The notes: generated by a model from the sequence alone, not told the origin. 64,000 bases of DNA from Rhodonellum sp041748555 (GCA_041748555.1 JBGTDA010000021.1:39611-103610); one strand, 5' to 3'; numbered from the stretch's first letter, positions 18,561-28,416 are shown. Numbers and translations are program-made.

Positions 18561-19577
18561 TTATTGATGATTTTGAGAATATATAAACCTTAAAATACTG
18601 TCCCCAACTATTGGTCGGTAATGGCTGGATTCGTAGTAATTGGTTTTTTCGTCGGTAATGTTATTTTTTCCGGAAAAATCATAAAGATTTTCTCCGAAGA
18701 AATTCTCTAAGATTTTTAGGTCTACAGGATTAAATTTGATTTGGTCAAATAAAGGGCTTATGATTACTTTATATTGAGCCTGATGTGCGTCGAGGATATT
18801 TCTTATTTCAGTAAGCAGTTTTTCATGGGTGGCATTGATTTGCCTAACCGTGTCAATAAATTGTGTTTCGTTCCTCTGATAAAAAACAGCATCTCTATTT
18901 TTATAATAAGCTTCCTCGTTTAGGGCTAATTCCTGATTTTGATCTTCAATTATCATTTTATTGCTGATCCGATCATAGGAAATGTTTCGGTTTTCTAAAT
19001 ATTCCAGCATATAGGGTTTGAATTCCTTTGTGATCTGATAATCATAATAACTCATAAGAAAGCTCGGATTAGAATAAGCTTTAAGAAAAGTTTGATGGAA
19101 GATCAATGGATTTTCCTTGGAAACTTCAGGATGTTTTATATATAGATGACCTTCATGATTTGCAGATCGTTGGAAAGACACATCCAAGCATAGGATAATC
19201 AATGCATTTTCAATTTTGACTCCCAATTGATCAATTAGTTTTATTTTTTTATTTATTCCATATATAGATTCTCCTGAGGCATCAAAGACATAAGGCGAAC
19301 TTCCTTCCGGTAAATGTCGGGCCCAGGATTCAGGACTGAATGCCAATGTTCTCGAACTTCCAAAGATGAAAGAATTGTAACTGTATTTTTGATAATTTTG
19401 GAGGAACATTTCAGTGGATATATAGTCTCTGTTGGGTAAAACCTTCGGATATGAAAAATCCTCATAATCCCTCAACACTTTAAAGGGATCAAAAACAATA
19501 TAACCAGCCAATAGTAACCAAATCGGAAGACTTCCAATCAATAAAAATTTAAATACATTTTTTAGGAACGGGTACAT
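18561..19577 (-). CDS. SGNH/AlgJ-like partner of the MBOAT O-acyltransferase
   Basis: Predicted membrane-anchored periplasmic protein. One N-terminal hydrophobic segment (FKFLLIGSLPIWLLLAGYIVF) is followed by a soluble domain with FIFGSSRTLAF near residue 70, a GxSR motif like the nucleophile block of SGNH/AlgJ/AlgX acetyltransferases, and a late SSHYRPIVGD near residue 322 that could supply the catalytic His. The gene follows an MBOAT gene on the same strand with two bases between them, the usual arrangement in alginate, cellulose and exopolysaccharide acylation. The role would be to receive an acyl group from the MBOAT protein and pass it to the glycan. The catalytic Asp/His assignment is tentative. 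Confidence 0.75.
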   Translation of the reverse strand: MYPFLKNVFKFLLIGSLPIWLLLAGYIVFDPFKVLRDYEDFSYPKVLPNRDYISTEMFLQNYQKYSYNSFIFGSSRTLAFSPESWARHLPEGSSPYVFDASGESIYGINKKIKLIDQLGVKIENALIILCLDVSFQRSANHEGHLYIKHPEVSKENPLIFHQTFLKAYSNPSFLMSYYDYQITKEFKPYMLEYLENRNISYDRISNKMIIEDQNQELALNEEAYYKNRDAVFYQRNETQFIDTVRQINATHEKLLTEIRNILDAHQAQYKVIISPLFDQIKFNPVDLKILENFFGENLYDFSGKNNITDEKTNYYESSHYRPIVGDSILRFIYSQNHQ

Positions 19578-19579
19578 GA

Positions 19580-21016
19580 TTAAAACTGGAAATATATAAA
19601 CTCCTGCTCTTTACCTGAAAAGAGAAAGAGCCCTATTATAAGTGAATAATAAAAGGTTAATCGGACTGTTTTAGGCCATCTAAAACCCAATGTAGCAATT
19701 GCATATTCCTGCTCTCTTCCCAGCCATTCCACAAGAGTGAAAATCAGAATCAGTATAAATGTTGTTTTGGGTAAATGCTCGGGCATATAAAACAGCGATC
19801 TTGAAAATATTGTCCCCAAGTAATTTGCTGCATGGGTTATATTATCTGCCCTGAAGATTATCCAAGCCACCACCGTTAATCCAAAGGTGTATGTCATATT
19901 AATGACTTCACGCAAGTTGGGGATATTTCTTCCTTTTGCTACAATATCCAGGTTTATCCTGTTTTTATTGAATAGTAACAAAGGGAGAAAATAAAGTGCA
20001 TTCAAGGCTCCCCAGACCATAAAGGTCCAATTGGCACCATGCCAAAAACCACTCACAATAAATATGATGAAAGTGTTTCTAACTTTCATGAGAGTTCCAC
20101 CATTACTTCCACCCAATGGAATGTAAAGATAATCTCTGAACCAAGTCGAAAGTGAGATGTGCCATCTTCTCCAAAATTCAGCTATATCTCTGGAGAAATA
20201 GGGAAATGCAAAATTTCTCATCAAATCAAATCCAAACAACCGGGATGTCCCGATGGCAATATCGGAGTAACCTGAAAAATCTCCGTAAATCTGGAAAGCA
20301 AACAATATTCCTCCAATGACCAACGTGCTACCGGAGAAACTTTCAGAATTATTGAAAATAATATTTACCGACTCAGCACAGTTATCGGCAATCACGATTT
20401 TTTTAAACAAACCCCACAAAATCTGTCTTAATCCATCTACAGCCTTTTGGTAATCAAAAGTTCTTTTGATGAAAAACTGGGGAAGTAAATTCGAAGCCCT
20501 TTCTATAGGTCCGGCTACGAGTTGTGGAAAGAAGCTAACAAAAGCAGTAAATGCAATTAAATCCTTGGTAGGTTCAAGCTTCCTCTTATAAACATCAATC
20601 GTGTAACTGAGTGTCTGGAAAGTATAAAAACTTATTCCGACAGGTAAGATGATATTTAATGAAGACCCTGAAATTTCACCTCCGAAAAAGGTAAATGCTG
20701 TTGTGAAATTTTCTATGAAAAAATTAAAATACTTAAAGAATCCTAAAAAGCCAAGATTGATCAAAATGCTTACCCAAAGCAGACCTTTTCGTTTTGATTG
20801 ATTGGATTCTTTAGAAAGCGCAATTCCAATGATATAATCAACTATGGTTGAAAATATTATTAAAAATAAAAATCTCCAATCCCACCAACCGTAAAACATG
20901 TAGCTCGCCGCTACGACCAACAAATTTTGCTGCTTTAAATTATTGTTTGTGACAAACCAATATAGAAAGAAGACCAATGGTAAAAATATCGCAAAATCTA
21001 TGGAATTGAAGAGCAT
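19580..21016 (-). CDS. MBOAT family O-acyltransferase (AlgI/DltB-like)
   Basis: Multi-pass inner-membrane acyltransferase that moves acetyl or other acyl groups across the membrane to an exopolysaccharide. The family core is clear: FWRRWHISLSTWFRDYLYIPLGG near residues 278-300, then FWHGANWTFMVWGALN near 335 with the invariant histidine. About ten hydrophobic segments cover the 478 residues, a normal length. It is co-oriented with the AlgJ-like gene downstream and inverted relative to the surrounding operons, so the pair is probably a separately transcribed module. Confidence 0.93.
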   Translation of the reverse strand: MLFNSIDFAIFLPLVFFLYWFVTNNNLKQQNLLVVAASYMFYGWWDWRFLFLIIFSTIVDYIIGIALSKESNQSKRKGLLWVSILINLGFLGFFKYFNFFIENFTTAFTFFGGEISGSSLNIILPVGISFYTFQTLSYTIDVYKRKLEPTKDLIAFTAFVSFFPQLVAGPIERASNLLPQFFIKRTFDYQKAVDGLRQILWGLFKKIVIADNCAESVNIIFNNSESFSGSTLVIGGILFAFQIYGDFSGYSDIAIGTSRLFGFDLMRNFAFPYFSRDIAEFWRRWHISLSTWFRDYLYIPLGGSNGGTLMKVRNTFIIFIVSGFWHGANWTFMVWGALNALYFLPLLLFNKNRINLDIVAKGRNIPNLREVINMTYTFGLTVVAWIIFRADNITHAANYLGTIFSRSLFYMPEHLPKTTFILILIFTLVEWLGREQEYAIATLGFRWPKTVRLTFYYSLIIGLFLFSGKEQEFIYFQF

Positions 21017-21544
21017 TTACTGGAATATTTTTATGGGTGATTTTCCTCAACCGGAAAGCTGACAAAAATTTTGGTCAAAAGTACAAAATATTTATAATTA
21101 TTGATTTTTTGATGGGGTAATTTTTCCGATATTAAAGAGAAGAAAATCCTTAAGATGGGCTCCAATCAGTCAATACTCTTATTTTGGAGAATATATGAAA
21201 TAAAAAGCAAAGAAAATTTTTAGAAAGCGGAATTAAACTTTTTCAAGAGTATAATTATAAAAATCTGAGAAAATCAACATATCTTAAAACAATTCATTTC
21301 CTGTTTTCAGAACATTTCGCTTCAGGTTCAGCTATTAAAAATAGTTCAAAGTTTAATTTTTCTTAGATATTAAACTTTGAAATTTCCAAATCAGTAAATA
21401 AATTACAAATTGTGTTTACCTTTGGCTACTAAAGATTCCGATTTCGACAAGCTGCCTGAGCTTTATTGAATCTGTCAATTGAAATCCCCCAATTGATAAA
21501 ATAATCAGATTAAAGATATACCCGCTTTAAGTAAATATTTAAAA
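21017..21544. other. divergent promoter region between acyltransferase module and polymerase gene
   Basis: This 528-base region has no gene and must hold promoters for both directions. Candidate Bacteroidota -7 elements are TACCTTTG at 21417-21424 on the + strand and TACTTTTG on the minus strand (21076-21083). Neither has a clear -33 TTG at the expected distance, so they are weak guesses. A strong perfect inverted repeat at 21345-21381 is listed separately. Confidence 0.4.
21345..21381. promoter_or_regulatory. 13-bp perfect inverted repeat, candidate operator or RNA hairpin
   Basis: TTCAAAGTTTAAT (21345-21357) and ATTAAACTTTGAA (21369-21381) are exact reverse complements separated by 11 bases. 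The site lies 164 bases upstream of the polymerase gene and 329 bases from the MBOAT start. No T-run follows, so a regulator-binding site is at least as likely as a terminator. The protein that would bind is unknown. Confidence 0.45.
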
Positions 21545-22912
21545 ATGATTCATCACCTGATATGGTTAATACTTCATGTTGGATTTTATTATCTGATACC
21601 GGATTATGGTGCATCAATAAGCCTCTTGTTATATTTGATTTACGAATTAGTAAAAAACTACACAGCCAAAAGGAAGTTTCAGTATATACACTTATATTTT
21701 TTGGGATTGGTCATTACGGTGATCGCCAACATTACTATAATCACGGGTTTTAAATCTGCCCAAGGCTATGAAAGTTATATCTATGCCATTCCTGACTTGT
21801 TTCCGTTGTCGGCACTCATTTTTGCGATCGGGAATCAATTTTTAGCCATCGGATATTATTGGAAAACAAATTTCCGATTGCCTAATATCTTCTTGAAAAC
21901 CTTATTGAGCGTAGGCGTTTTGAACACCATATTTTGGATAGGGCTATTCTTTAGTTTCAATAAATTCTGGCTGTTTTTTAGCCTACCCGGCTCCTTCCAG
22001 ACGATTATAGAATTGTTCCCGATTGTGGGCATCTTTGTTCTGGGTAGATATGCAGGTAAATTTCAAAAGAAATCCCTATATACTAAATCATTGGTATTAA
22101 CCATTGCGACTGCATTTAACGCATTGCTTTTTTCTTATTTACGACTTGAAATTTTGTTACCCATATTGGTCTTTATCCTCAGTTATTTTCTGGGTGCTGG
22201 AAGTTTAAAATCATTGTTCACAGTGAAGTTTATTCCTGTTATTTTATTGATCCTGATCTTTTATAGTTTTTTTGGAATGTTTGGAGCCAAAAGATCAAAT
22301 ATTTCCACTGGACTGGATCGATTGGCCCAACTGGATTTCACAGTAATTGAGGATCAAAATTACAGTTTTAAAGAAGAAGAAACTTTATCAGCATTTGAAA
22401 GAAGTTCAAACATTGCCCAAATTTCAGCGGTATGCGGTTTGGTTGAAAAAAACGGACATTATAATGGATTGGCTTCCTCACCTTTGGTGTTAGCCTTGGT
22501 TCCGAGGGTTTTTTGGCCCGAAAAACCGGTAATAGCTTTGGGAGTTTGGTATGCAGTGGAAATCGGAGCTGCGGTTGAAGTAGATGGGTGGTATAATAAT
22601 TCCATCAATATGACCATCCCCGGACAGCTTTTTCTTGATTTCGGATGGATTGGTTTGATAATCGGATCTTTCCTTGTCGGAATGTTTCTGAAATTACTTT
22701 GGGATTCGGTTAATTTCTATAAAAGCCAATTCAATCTCTTGGGAACCTTCTTTGCCGTTTATTTACTGTATACTGCTTTTTTGGGAATCGGCGCGGATTT
22801 ACAGATACTCATTACCTATTTGGCTATATATCTTACAATGCTCATTTTGAGTAAAATCTTCAAGACGAAACATGAAAATTCTGTGCGTAGGCCCTCTTTG
22901 GCGAGGAAGTAA
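21545..22912 (+). CDS. oligosaccharide repeat-unit polymerase (Wzy-like)
   Basis: Integral membrane protein of 455 residues with about eleven hydrophobic segments and one large polar loop (roughly residues 240-340), the layout of O-antigen/EPS polymerases that join lipid-linked repeat units at the periplasmic face. The loop contains ALVPRVFWPEKP, a motif frequent in this polymerase group. The loop and the next hydrophobic segments (IPGQLFLDFGWIGLIIGSFLVG) also fit. No O-antigen ligase residues could be separated from polymerase features by eye. The 3' end overlaps the next gene by 41 bases in another frame. Confidence 0.75.
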   Translation: MIHHLIWLILHVGFYYLIPDYGASISLLLYLIYELVKNYTAKRKFQYIHLYFLGLVITVIANITIITGFKSAQGYESYIYAIPDLFPLSALIFAIGNQFLAIGYYWKTNFRLPNIFLKTLLSVGVLNTIFWIGLFFSFNKFWLFFSLPGSFQTIIELFPIVGIFVLGRYAGKFQKKSLYTKSLVLTIATAFNALLFSYLRLEILLPILVFILSYFLGAGSLKSLFTVKFIPVILLILIFYSFFGMFGAKRSNISTGLDRLAQLDFTVIEDQNYSFKEEETLSAFERSSNIAQISAVCGLVEKNGHYNGLASSPLVLALVPRVFWPEKPVIALGVWYAVEIGAAVEVDGWYNNSINMTIPGQLFLDFGWIGLIIGSFLVGMFLKLLWDSVNFYKSQFNLLGTFFAVYLLYTAFLGIGADLQILITYLAIYLTMLILSKIFKTKHENSVRRPSLARK

Positions 22913-23912
22913 TGCCGGTGGCCTTTTTAAAGCTTTGGGGAGACAAGGAGCTTTAATTGAAGTGGTGGATGAATTTTACCATATTCCTTTGAGCAGTAAA
23001 ATATTAAAAGCCAAAATCCTGTCAAAAGCACTGAGGGGAGTTTTCATTGATGATTTCAATTTTGAAATTTTGAATATGACCCGTAAATTCAATCCTGATG
23101 CTGTATTGGTATATAAAGGTGCTTTTGTGACACCCAAAACTCTACTTGCTCTCAAAAAAATGAAGATAAGGCTTTACAATTTCTATCCTGATGTAAGTTT
23201 CCATACCCATGGGAGTTTATTAAAAGATACCCTGGCTTTATATGATAAGATTTTTACCACAAAGACATTTGGCATAAAGGATTACGGGGATCAGCTTGGG
23301 ATCAAAGATGCTGTTTTCATACCCCATGGATATGATCCTGATATACACAAACCTATCAGCAGGGAAACAATCCCGGCCGGATTCTTCTGCGATGTGAGTT
23401 TTATCGGCACCTATTCTCCCAAAAAAGAAAAACTTTTAGCAGCCATCATAGACAGGTTCCCCGTCATAGATTTGAAAATATGGGGAACCCAATGGGAAAA
23501 ATCTACCATGCCGCAATTAAAAACATACCTGCAACAGGAGGGAATATTTGGAGACCTTTATGCCGCGGGAATCTGTGCTTCTAAAATCAACCTGGGGATT
23601 CTTTCTGAAAAAGTCAAAGGTGCCTCTTCAGGAGATCTGATAACTTCCCGTACGTTCCATATTCCTGCTGCCGGAGGTTTTCTGCTTCATGAAAAAAATG
23701 CTGAATCCATTCTTTATTTTGAAGAATCCAGTGAAGCTGCATTTTTTGAAAATACAGAAGACCTTTTGAACAAGATTGATTATTACTTAAAAGAAGATCA
23801 GCTCCGAATAGAAATTTCCCAAGCCGGAATGAGACGAGCAAATAAAGATCACAGCCTGGATCAAAGAGCAAAAAAGGTTCTAGAACAAATGCAGTTTACA
23901 CCTTTAAACTGA
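22872..23912 (+). CDS. CgeB-like glycosyltransferase
   Basis: GT-B protein resembling the CgeB/YkvP glycosyltransferases. It has MKILCVGPLWRGSNAGGLFKAL (first strand), VFIPHGYDPDIHKP, the domain-opening CDVSFIGTYSPKKEKLL, and near residue 265 the block TSRTFHIPAAGGFLLHEKN, which replaces the usual GT4 donor motif in this family. The start codon lies inside the polymerase gene (41-base overlap), implying translational coupling. Predicted cytoplasmic; sugar unknown. Confidence 0.8.
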   Translation: MKILCVGPLWRGSNAGGLFKALGRQGALIEVVDEFYHIPLSSKILKAKILSKALRGVFIDDFNFEILNMTRKFNPDAVLVYKGAFVTPKTLLALKKMKIRLYNFYPDVSFHTHGSLLKDTLALYDKIFTTKTFGIKDYGDQLGIKDAVFIPHGYDPDIHKPISRETIPAGFFCDVSFIGTYSPKKEKLLAAIIDRFPVIDLKIWGTQWEKSTMPQLKTYLQQEGIFGDLYAAGICASKINLGILSEKVKGASSGDLITSRTFHIPAAGGFLLHEKNAESILYFEESSEAAFFENTEDLLNKIDYYLKEDQLRIEISQAGMRRANKDHSLDQRAKKVLEQMQFTPLN

Positions 23913-23958
23913 GGTTTTCCCATCCAAAAACCTTTAATTATTAAATATAAAAAATTAA

Positions 23959-24942
23959 ATGATTACAGTTTCCCATTTCAATAGGGACCCCAGACCTTCC
24001 AACTATACCTTTGAACAACTGTTCGGGGCAATAAGGCTGGAGCTGAATAAAAACCTGAATGTGATCAATCATGATATTCCGGCTGGGATGGGAAGAATTG
24101 CATCCATTCGTTGGGCAAAAAAGAATGCAGGGAAAATAAACCACATAACAGGAGACGTACATTTTCTATCCTATGGATTGCCTGCAAAAAACACGATACT
24201 CACTGTCCATGATTTGGGGTATTATACTACCACCTTGAAAGGGATAAAAAAGATGATCTATCGGAAATTTTGGTTGCAGGATCCGTTTAAAAAAGTTGAT
24301 ACCATCACTGCCATTTCCCGGGCGACCAAGAATGACATCATGAAACACTTCAATGTTCCTGAGGAAAAGATCATTATAATACCGGATCCTCTCTTGCCAG
24401 GTTTTAAAAAAGAAAATCCCAATGTTAATTCCAAGCCGGTCATTATGCAGATCGGTAGTGGTGCCAATAAAAATCTGGAAAGGTTGATTGATGCTGTTTC
24501 CGGTATGGATGTAAAATTGCTACTAGTCAATAAATTATTTGACCCGAGGATTAAAGATAAATTATTGGAATCCCGCATTGAATTTGAACAAAGAACTGAT
24601 CTGACCTTTGAAGAACTGAAAAAGGCCTATAAGGATGCGGACATTCTTTTTTTCGCATCCGAATATGAGGGTTTTGGAATGCCAATCATCGAGGCTCAAG
24701 CCACCGGCCGACCTGTAATCACTTCCAATATTAGCTGTATGCCGGACGTTGCAGGTAATGATTCCGCAATTCTAGTCGACCCATTCTCTGTTTCCGAAAT
24801 AAAATCCGCATTGAACAACTTGATTGAAAATGAATCATTCCGAAGTAGCATCGTACAAAATGGATTTCAAAACATCCGGAAATATTCCCTCGAGAATATT
24901 GCGGGGATGTACGAAAAAGTGTATCTGAAATATGCTGATTAA
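23959..24942 (+). CDS. glycosyltransferase family 4
   Basis: GT4 enzyme of 327 residues. It has the conserved LTVHDLGYYTT and ITAISRATKNDI segments between domains, VIMQIGSGANKNLERLIDAV at the start of the C-terminal domain and the donor signature SEYEGFGMPIIEAQATGRPVI near residues 233-253. The N-terminal acceptor domain is shorter than usual but complete. It follows the CgeB-like gene after 46 bases and is followed by another GT4 gene after 26, so the three probably act in sequence on one repeat unit. Confidence 0.9.
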   Translation: MITVSHFNRDPRPSNYTFEQLFGAIRLELNKNLNVINHDIPAGMGRIASIRWAKKNAGKINHITGDVHFLSYGLPAKNTILTVHDLGYYTTTLKGIKKMIYRKFWLQDPFKKVDTITAISRATKNDIMKHFNVPEEKIIIIPDPLLPGFKKENPNVNSKPVIMQIGSGANKNLERLIDAVSGMDVKLLLVNKLFDPRIKDKLLESRIEFEQRTDLTFEELKKAYKDADILFFASEYEGFGMPIIEAQATGRPVITSNISCMPDVAGNDSAILVDPFSVSEIKSALNNLIENESFRSSIVQNGFQNIRKYSLENIAGMYEKVYLKYAD

Positions 24943-24968
24943 TTACCCTCAAATTTTAAGCAAATAAT

Positions 24969-25979
24969 ATGGTACTTCTTGATGCTTTGTATATCAACAA
25001 CAGTGGAGGCAGAATCCTGTTGAATGAAATGATCAGGCAATTGCACCATTCAGGTAAACAGGTTTTCTACCTTCTGGATACCAGAGTTAAGGGAAGTTAT
25101 GGATTTTTACCTCCGGAAAATGTAAAATATATGGATAACTCCCTGATCAAAAGGCACCTGTTCTATTTGAAACGAGGGGATTATTTCAGTACGGTCCTTT
25201 GTTTTGGAAATATTCCTCCCAGCATCCGCCTGAAAGGCAAGGTGTACACGTATTTCCACAATACAATTTACTTCTACACCTCGGACGCATTTTCCCCGCG
25301 CGTGAAGTGGATGTCTCGAATAAAGGCTTTGGTCATCAGGACATTTAAAAACAATACGGACAAATGGTGGGTGCAAACGGAAGAGGTGACAAAGCTATTC
25401 GGGAAATTTTGGGGCATTCCATCCAATAAAATTGAAGTGCTTCCCTTTTTCCTATCAAAATCAATTACAGATATTGAAGAATCTGAAAGAGAAAAAAACT
25501 CCTTTCTGTTTATCAGTGACGGACATCCCAATAAAATGCACCTGCAGCTATTGGATGCCTTGCAGGAAGTTTACTTAACCTATCCGGACATCAAACTTTA
25601 CCTTACCATCAGCGCCCAATATCCGCTGCTTTTGGCGAAAATAGAAGAATTGAAAAACACAGGACTGGGTGTCGAGAATTTGGGATGGTGTGATGATGAG
25701 GAATTGGATAAATTATACAGGAAATCCGGGTTTTTCATCTTCCCTTCCAATCAGGAAAGCTTTGGTTTGGGCTTAATCGAGGCCTCGCAATATGAAATGA
25801 AAATCCTTGCCTCGGATCTCCCTTTTACGCATGCTGTGATTTCCCCTTCATTGGTTTTTCGGCCTGAAGACAAAACGGAAATTGCAAAAGCCATAATCCA
25901 TGCGCTGGAAACGGAACTATCCAAGGCAACGGTATTGATCAGTAGTCAAATCAATCAAATACTTGAAAAACTAAATTGA
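24969..25979 (+). CDS. glycosyltransferase family 4
   Basis: A 336-residue GT-B protein. The start MVLLDALYINNSGGRILLNEM includes the Gly-Gly acceptor loop; FISDGHPNKMHLQLLDAL opens the second domain and PSNQESFGLGLIEASQYEMKILAS is the nucleotide-sugar signature near residues 260-283. Basic residues around 110-125 may contact membrane lipids. It closes a small run of three glycosyltransferases behind the polymerase. Donor unknown. Confidence 0.88.
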   Translation: MVLLDALYINNSGGRILLNEMIRQLHHSGKQVFYLLDTRVKGSYGFLPPENVKYMDNSLIKRHLFYLKRGDYFSTVLCFGNIPPSIRLKGKVYTYFHNTIYFYTSDAFSPRVKWMSRIKALVIRTFKNNTDKWWVQTEEVTKLFGKFWGIPSNKIEVLPFFLSKSITDIEESEREKNSFLFISDGHPNKMHLQLLDALQEVYLTYPDIKLYLTISAQYPLLLAKIEELKNTGLGVENLGWCDDEELDKLYRKSGFFIFPSNQESFGLGLIEASQYEMKILASDLPFTHAVISPSLVFRPEDKTEIAKAIIHALETELSKATVLISSQINQILEKLN

Positions 25980-26049
25980 TTTTTCTGTAAGAAAACTTGG
26001 AATGTAAATAAATTCTTCCTATTGATTTTAAATTTATAAACATATTCAC

Positions 26050-26805
26050 ATGAAAATTTTGACAACTGTCTTTTTAAGAAAAATGATTATGGATTTTTCC
26101 GGGTATTATATCTATAAGATTAAAGATTTACCCATTGGAACTGATATATGGATTGACTTAAAAAATAAAATTAAAATTCCATTTGAAACGGTTTTTGATA
26201 TCGGTGCGAATGTAGGGTCCTTCTCGGACGAAATATTAAAAAATTTTCCGGATTCTAATATTTTTGCGTTTGAGCCTGTAAAATCCACTTATGATAAATT
26301 AGTTAAAAATAAAGGGTCTTACAGTAATATGTCTTTCCATAAGCTTGCGCTGGGAAATACTGAAGAAAAAATGTTTATTAATATTTATGACGAAAAGGAT
26401 TCGGTCTTGAATTCCCTAAATCCTCTGGCCATGAGCAAGGAGAGCGAGAAAAGAGAGGAGATAGAGGTTCAGCGTGGAGATGATTTTTGTAGCCGAAATA
26501 ATATTAGTCATATAAATCTCCTGAAAATTGACACTGAAGGCTTTGAACTCAATGTATTGTCGGGTTTTACAAACATGCTGAATTCAAAAAGTATTGATTT
26601 AATCTATCTGGAAACTGGATTTGATATAAAAAATACGAGGAACACCTATTTTTCAAATATCCTTGATGTTTTAAATAATAAAGGATATCAGTTATTTGGA
26701 CTGTATGAAGTTAGTAATTGGTCAATTTCCATAGGAGAAAATTATGGAAACGCTCTTTTCATTCATGCTGATATCACAAAAAACTGGGGATTTGTCAAAC
26801 GATAA
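26050..26805 (+). CDS. FkbM family methyltransferase
   Basis: SAM-dependent O-methyltransferase of the FkbM type. Motif I is VFDIGANVGSFSDEIL near residue 55, followed by IFAFEPVKSTYDKL, and the family hallmark LLKIDTEGFELNVLSG near residue 160. In polysaccharide loci these enzymes methylate a sugar hydroxyl. The AT-rich spacers on both sides (70 and 57 bases) leave operon membership open. With the class I enzyme at 16.5 kb, two methylation steps are predicted. Confidence 0.88.
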   Translation: MKILTTVFLRKMIMDFSGYYIYKIKDLPIGTDIWIDLKNKIKIPFETVFDIGANVGSFSDEILKNFPDSNIFAFEPVKSTYDKLVKNKGSYSNMSFHKLALGNTEEKMFINIYDEKDSVLNSLNPLAMSKESEKREEIEVQRGDDFCSRNNISHINLLKIDTEGFELNVLSGFTNMLNSKSIDLIYLETGFDIKNTRNTYFSNILDVLNNKGYQLFGLYEVSNWSISIGENYGNALFIHADITKNWGFVKR

Positions 26806-26862
26806 AGCTTGCTCGATTAGGTGGAAAAAGCGATCATTCATAAAACTCAGATAAAATAAATA

Positions 26863-28416
26863 ATGGAAATTGGTTACGCATCGAAATTATACGTAGGGAT
26901 TCCCGGACCAACACCCATCATGGATGAAGTATTGCTCGAGTCGGTCCTTTATCTGGTAGTTAGGCCAAATGGAAATAATGGGCTGGTCTATGAACAAGGG
27001 AAAAGCGGGGCGCAAAAAATCCTGAATTATGCGAAGGTTTATCGTCCGGTGGATTTGGTAAGAAAGGTTTTTTCCAGACAGAAAATAGAGAGAATCAGAA
27101 ACGATAAATGGCTTGTCTGTGGAATTGGAAAGGATGCTAACCATAATTTTTATTGTTTTGTGCATCCTTCTGCCCAGCATTTTCAAAGTCATTTGGCTGT
27201 CCCTGCGTGCTGGACGAAGGAGATAAGCCAAATAGAAGATGAAAAGCTTTGGGGTCAACTACCTCTTGAACACAAAAGCATTCCCTTACTTGAGGAAATC
27301 GCCGAGTCAATGCCACCGATTTCGGGCACCTCTCAATTTGATGAAAATTGCGATTTGCAACCCGTTTTAAATTTTTTGGAGGAAAACCGATCGGTCATGA
27401 AACCGCTTTCCGAAATATTTCGGAATAATGAAGAAATCAATTCCACTGTAAATCAGCCTATCAAAGGCCAGATTGGGGCGGTTTTATTCGGATATGGCAA
27501 CTATGCCAGGACCATCACTTTACCGTATTTAAAACCCTATGTTCATCTGCATAAGATTCATGAGATTGATAGTTCATTGCTCATTGAGGCGGGAGGATTG
27601 CCCAAATCCACCAACCCGAAAGCAGATAAGGAAGACGGGAAATTCCCGGTGTGGCTGATAGCAGGTTTCCACCATACCCATGCCGACCTGGCCATCGAAG
27701 CATTAAAAAGCGGATCAGTTCCTGTTATCGAAAAACCCATTGCGACTACCATAGAAGAATTTGAAACATTCAAAAAAACAGCAATAGAGACAGGCTTACC
27801 CTTTTTTCAATGCTTTCAAAAGCGCTATCAGGTTTTTAATTCCTTAACTTTTGAAGATCTGAAGGTAAAAAAAGGGGATCCGATTCATTATAAAGCAACA
27901 GTTTTTGAAATACCCCTACATAAACAGCATTGGTACAATTGGCCGGTGTCGGGTAGCAGAATCCTTTCTAACGGATGTCATTGGATTGATCAATTTCTGT
28001 TTTTAAATAATTACGTGCCGTTTACAGGTTTTGAGACCAAAAGACTCAATGATCAGGAAATTTTGCTCTTGATTGAATTGGTCAATGGGGCAAACGCTGT
28101 AATTACACTTTCGGATATCGGGCCCAATCGGATTGGGATGAGAGAATATGTGGAATTGTCGGTGCCCGGCAGAAGAGTTACAATCACCGATTCGATGAAA
28201 TATGTCAGCGAGTCCGGGGACAAAGTAATCAGGACAAAACACACCGATAAATTACATTATCTCAGGCTGATGTATCAGGAAATAGGTAAAAAAATAAAAA
28301 TGGGCGAAAAGGGTGATTCCATAGAAAGCCTGCTTTCTACAGAACTGGCCATTAAAATGGAGCAACAGTTCCAATCAAAGATGATAAAAGCCATTGCTTA
28401 TCAAAGTAAATTATGA
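26863..28416 (+). CDS. Gfo/Idh/MocA family oxidoreductase with unknown N-terminal domain
   Basis: The second half (from about residue 200) is a NAD(P)-dependent sugar dehydrogenase of the Gfo/Idh/MocA family: GAVLFGYGNYARTITLPYLK is the Rossmann loop, VWLIAGFHHTHADLAIEALKSG the second strand, and VIEKPIATT the family EKP catalytic-lysine motif near residue 290. The first ~190 residues are not recognised; they include a WLVCGIGKDANHNFYCFVHPSAQ stretch with no cofactor motif. The gene overlaps the next one by four bases, and the two probably act together on one nucleotide sugar or lipid-linked sugar. Confidence 0.82.
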   Translation: MEIGYASKLYVGIPGPTPIMDEVLLESVLYLVVRPNGNNGLVYEQGKSGAQKILNYAKVYRPVDLVRKVFSRQKIERIRNDKWLVCGIGKDANHNFYCFVHPSAQHFQSHLAVPACWTKEISQIEDEKLWGQLPLEHKSIPLLEEIAESMPPISGTSQFDENCDLQPVLNFLEENRSVMKPLSEIFRNNEEINSTVNQPIKGQIGAVLFGYGNYARTITLPYLKPYVHLHKIHEIDSSLLIEAGGLPKSTNPKADKEDGKFPVWLIAGFHHTHADLAIEALKSGSVPVIEKPIATTIEEFETFKKTAIETGLPFFQCFQKRYQVFNSLTFEDLKVKKGDPIHYKATVFEIPLHKQHWYNWPVSGSRILSNGCHWIDQFLFLNNYVPFTGFETKRLNDQEILLLIELVNGANAVITLSDIGPNRIGMREYVELSVPGRRVTITDSMKYVSESGDKVIRTKHTDKLHYLRLMYQEIGKKIKMGEKGDSIESLLSTELAIKMEQQFQSKMIKAIAYQSKL

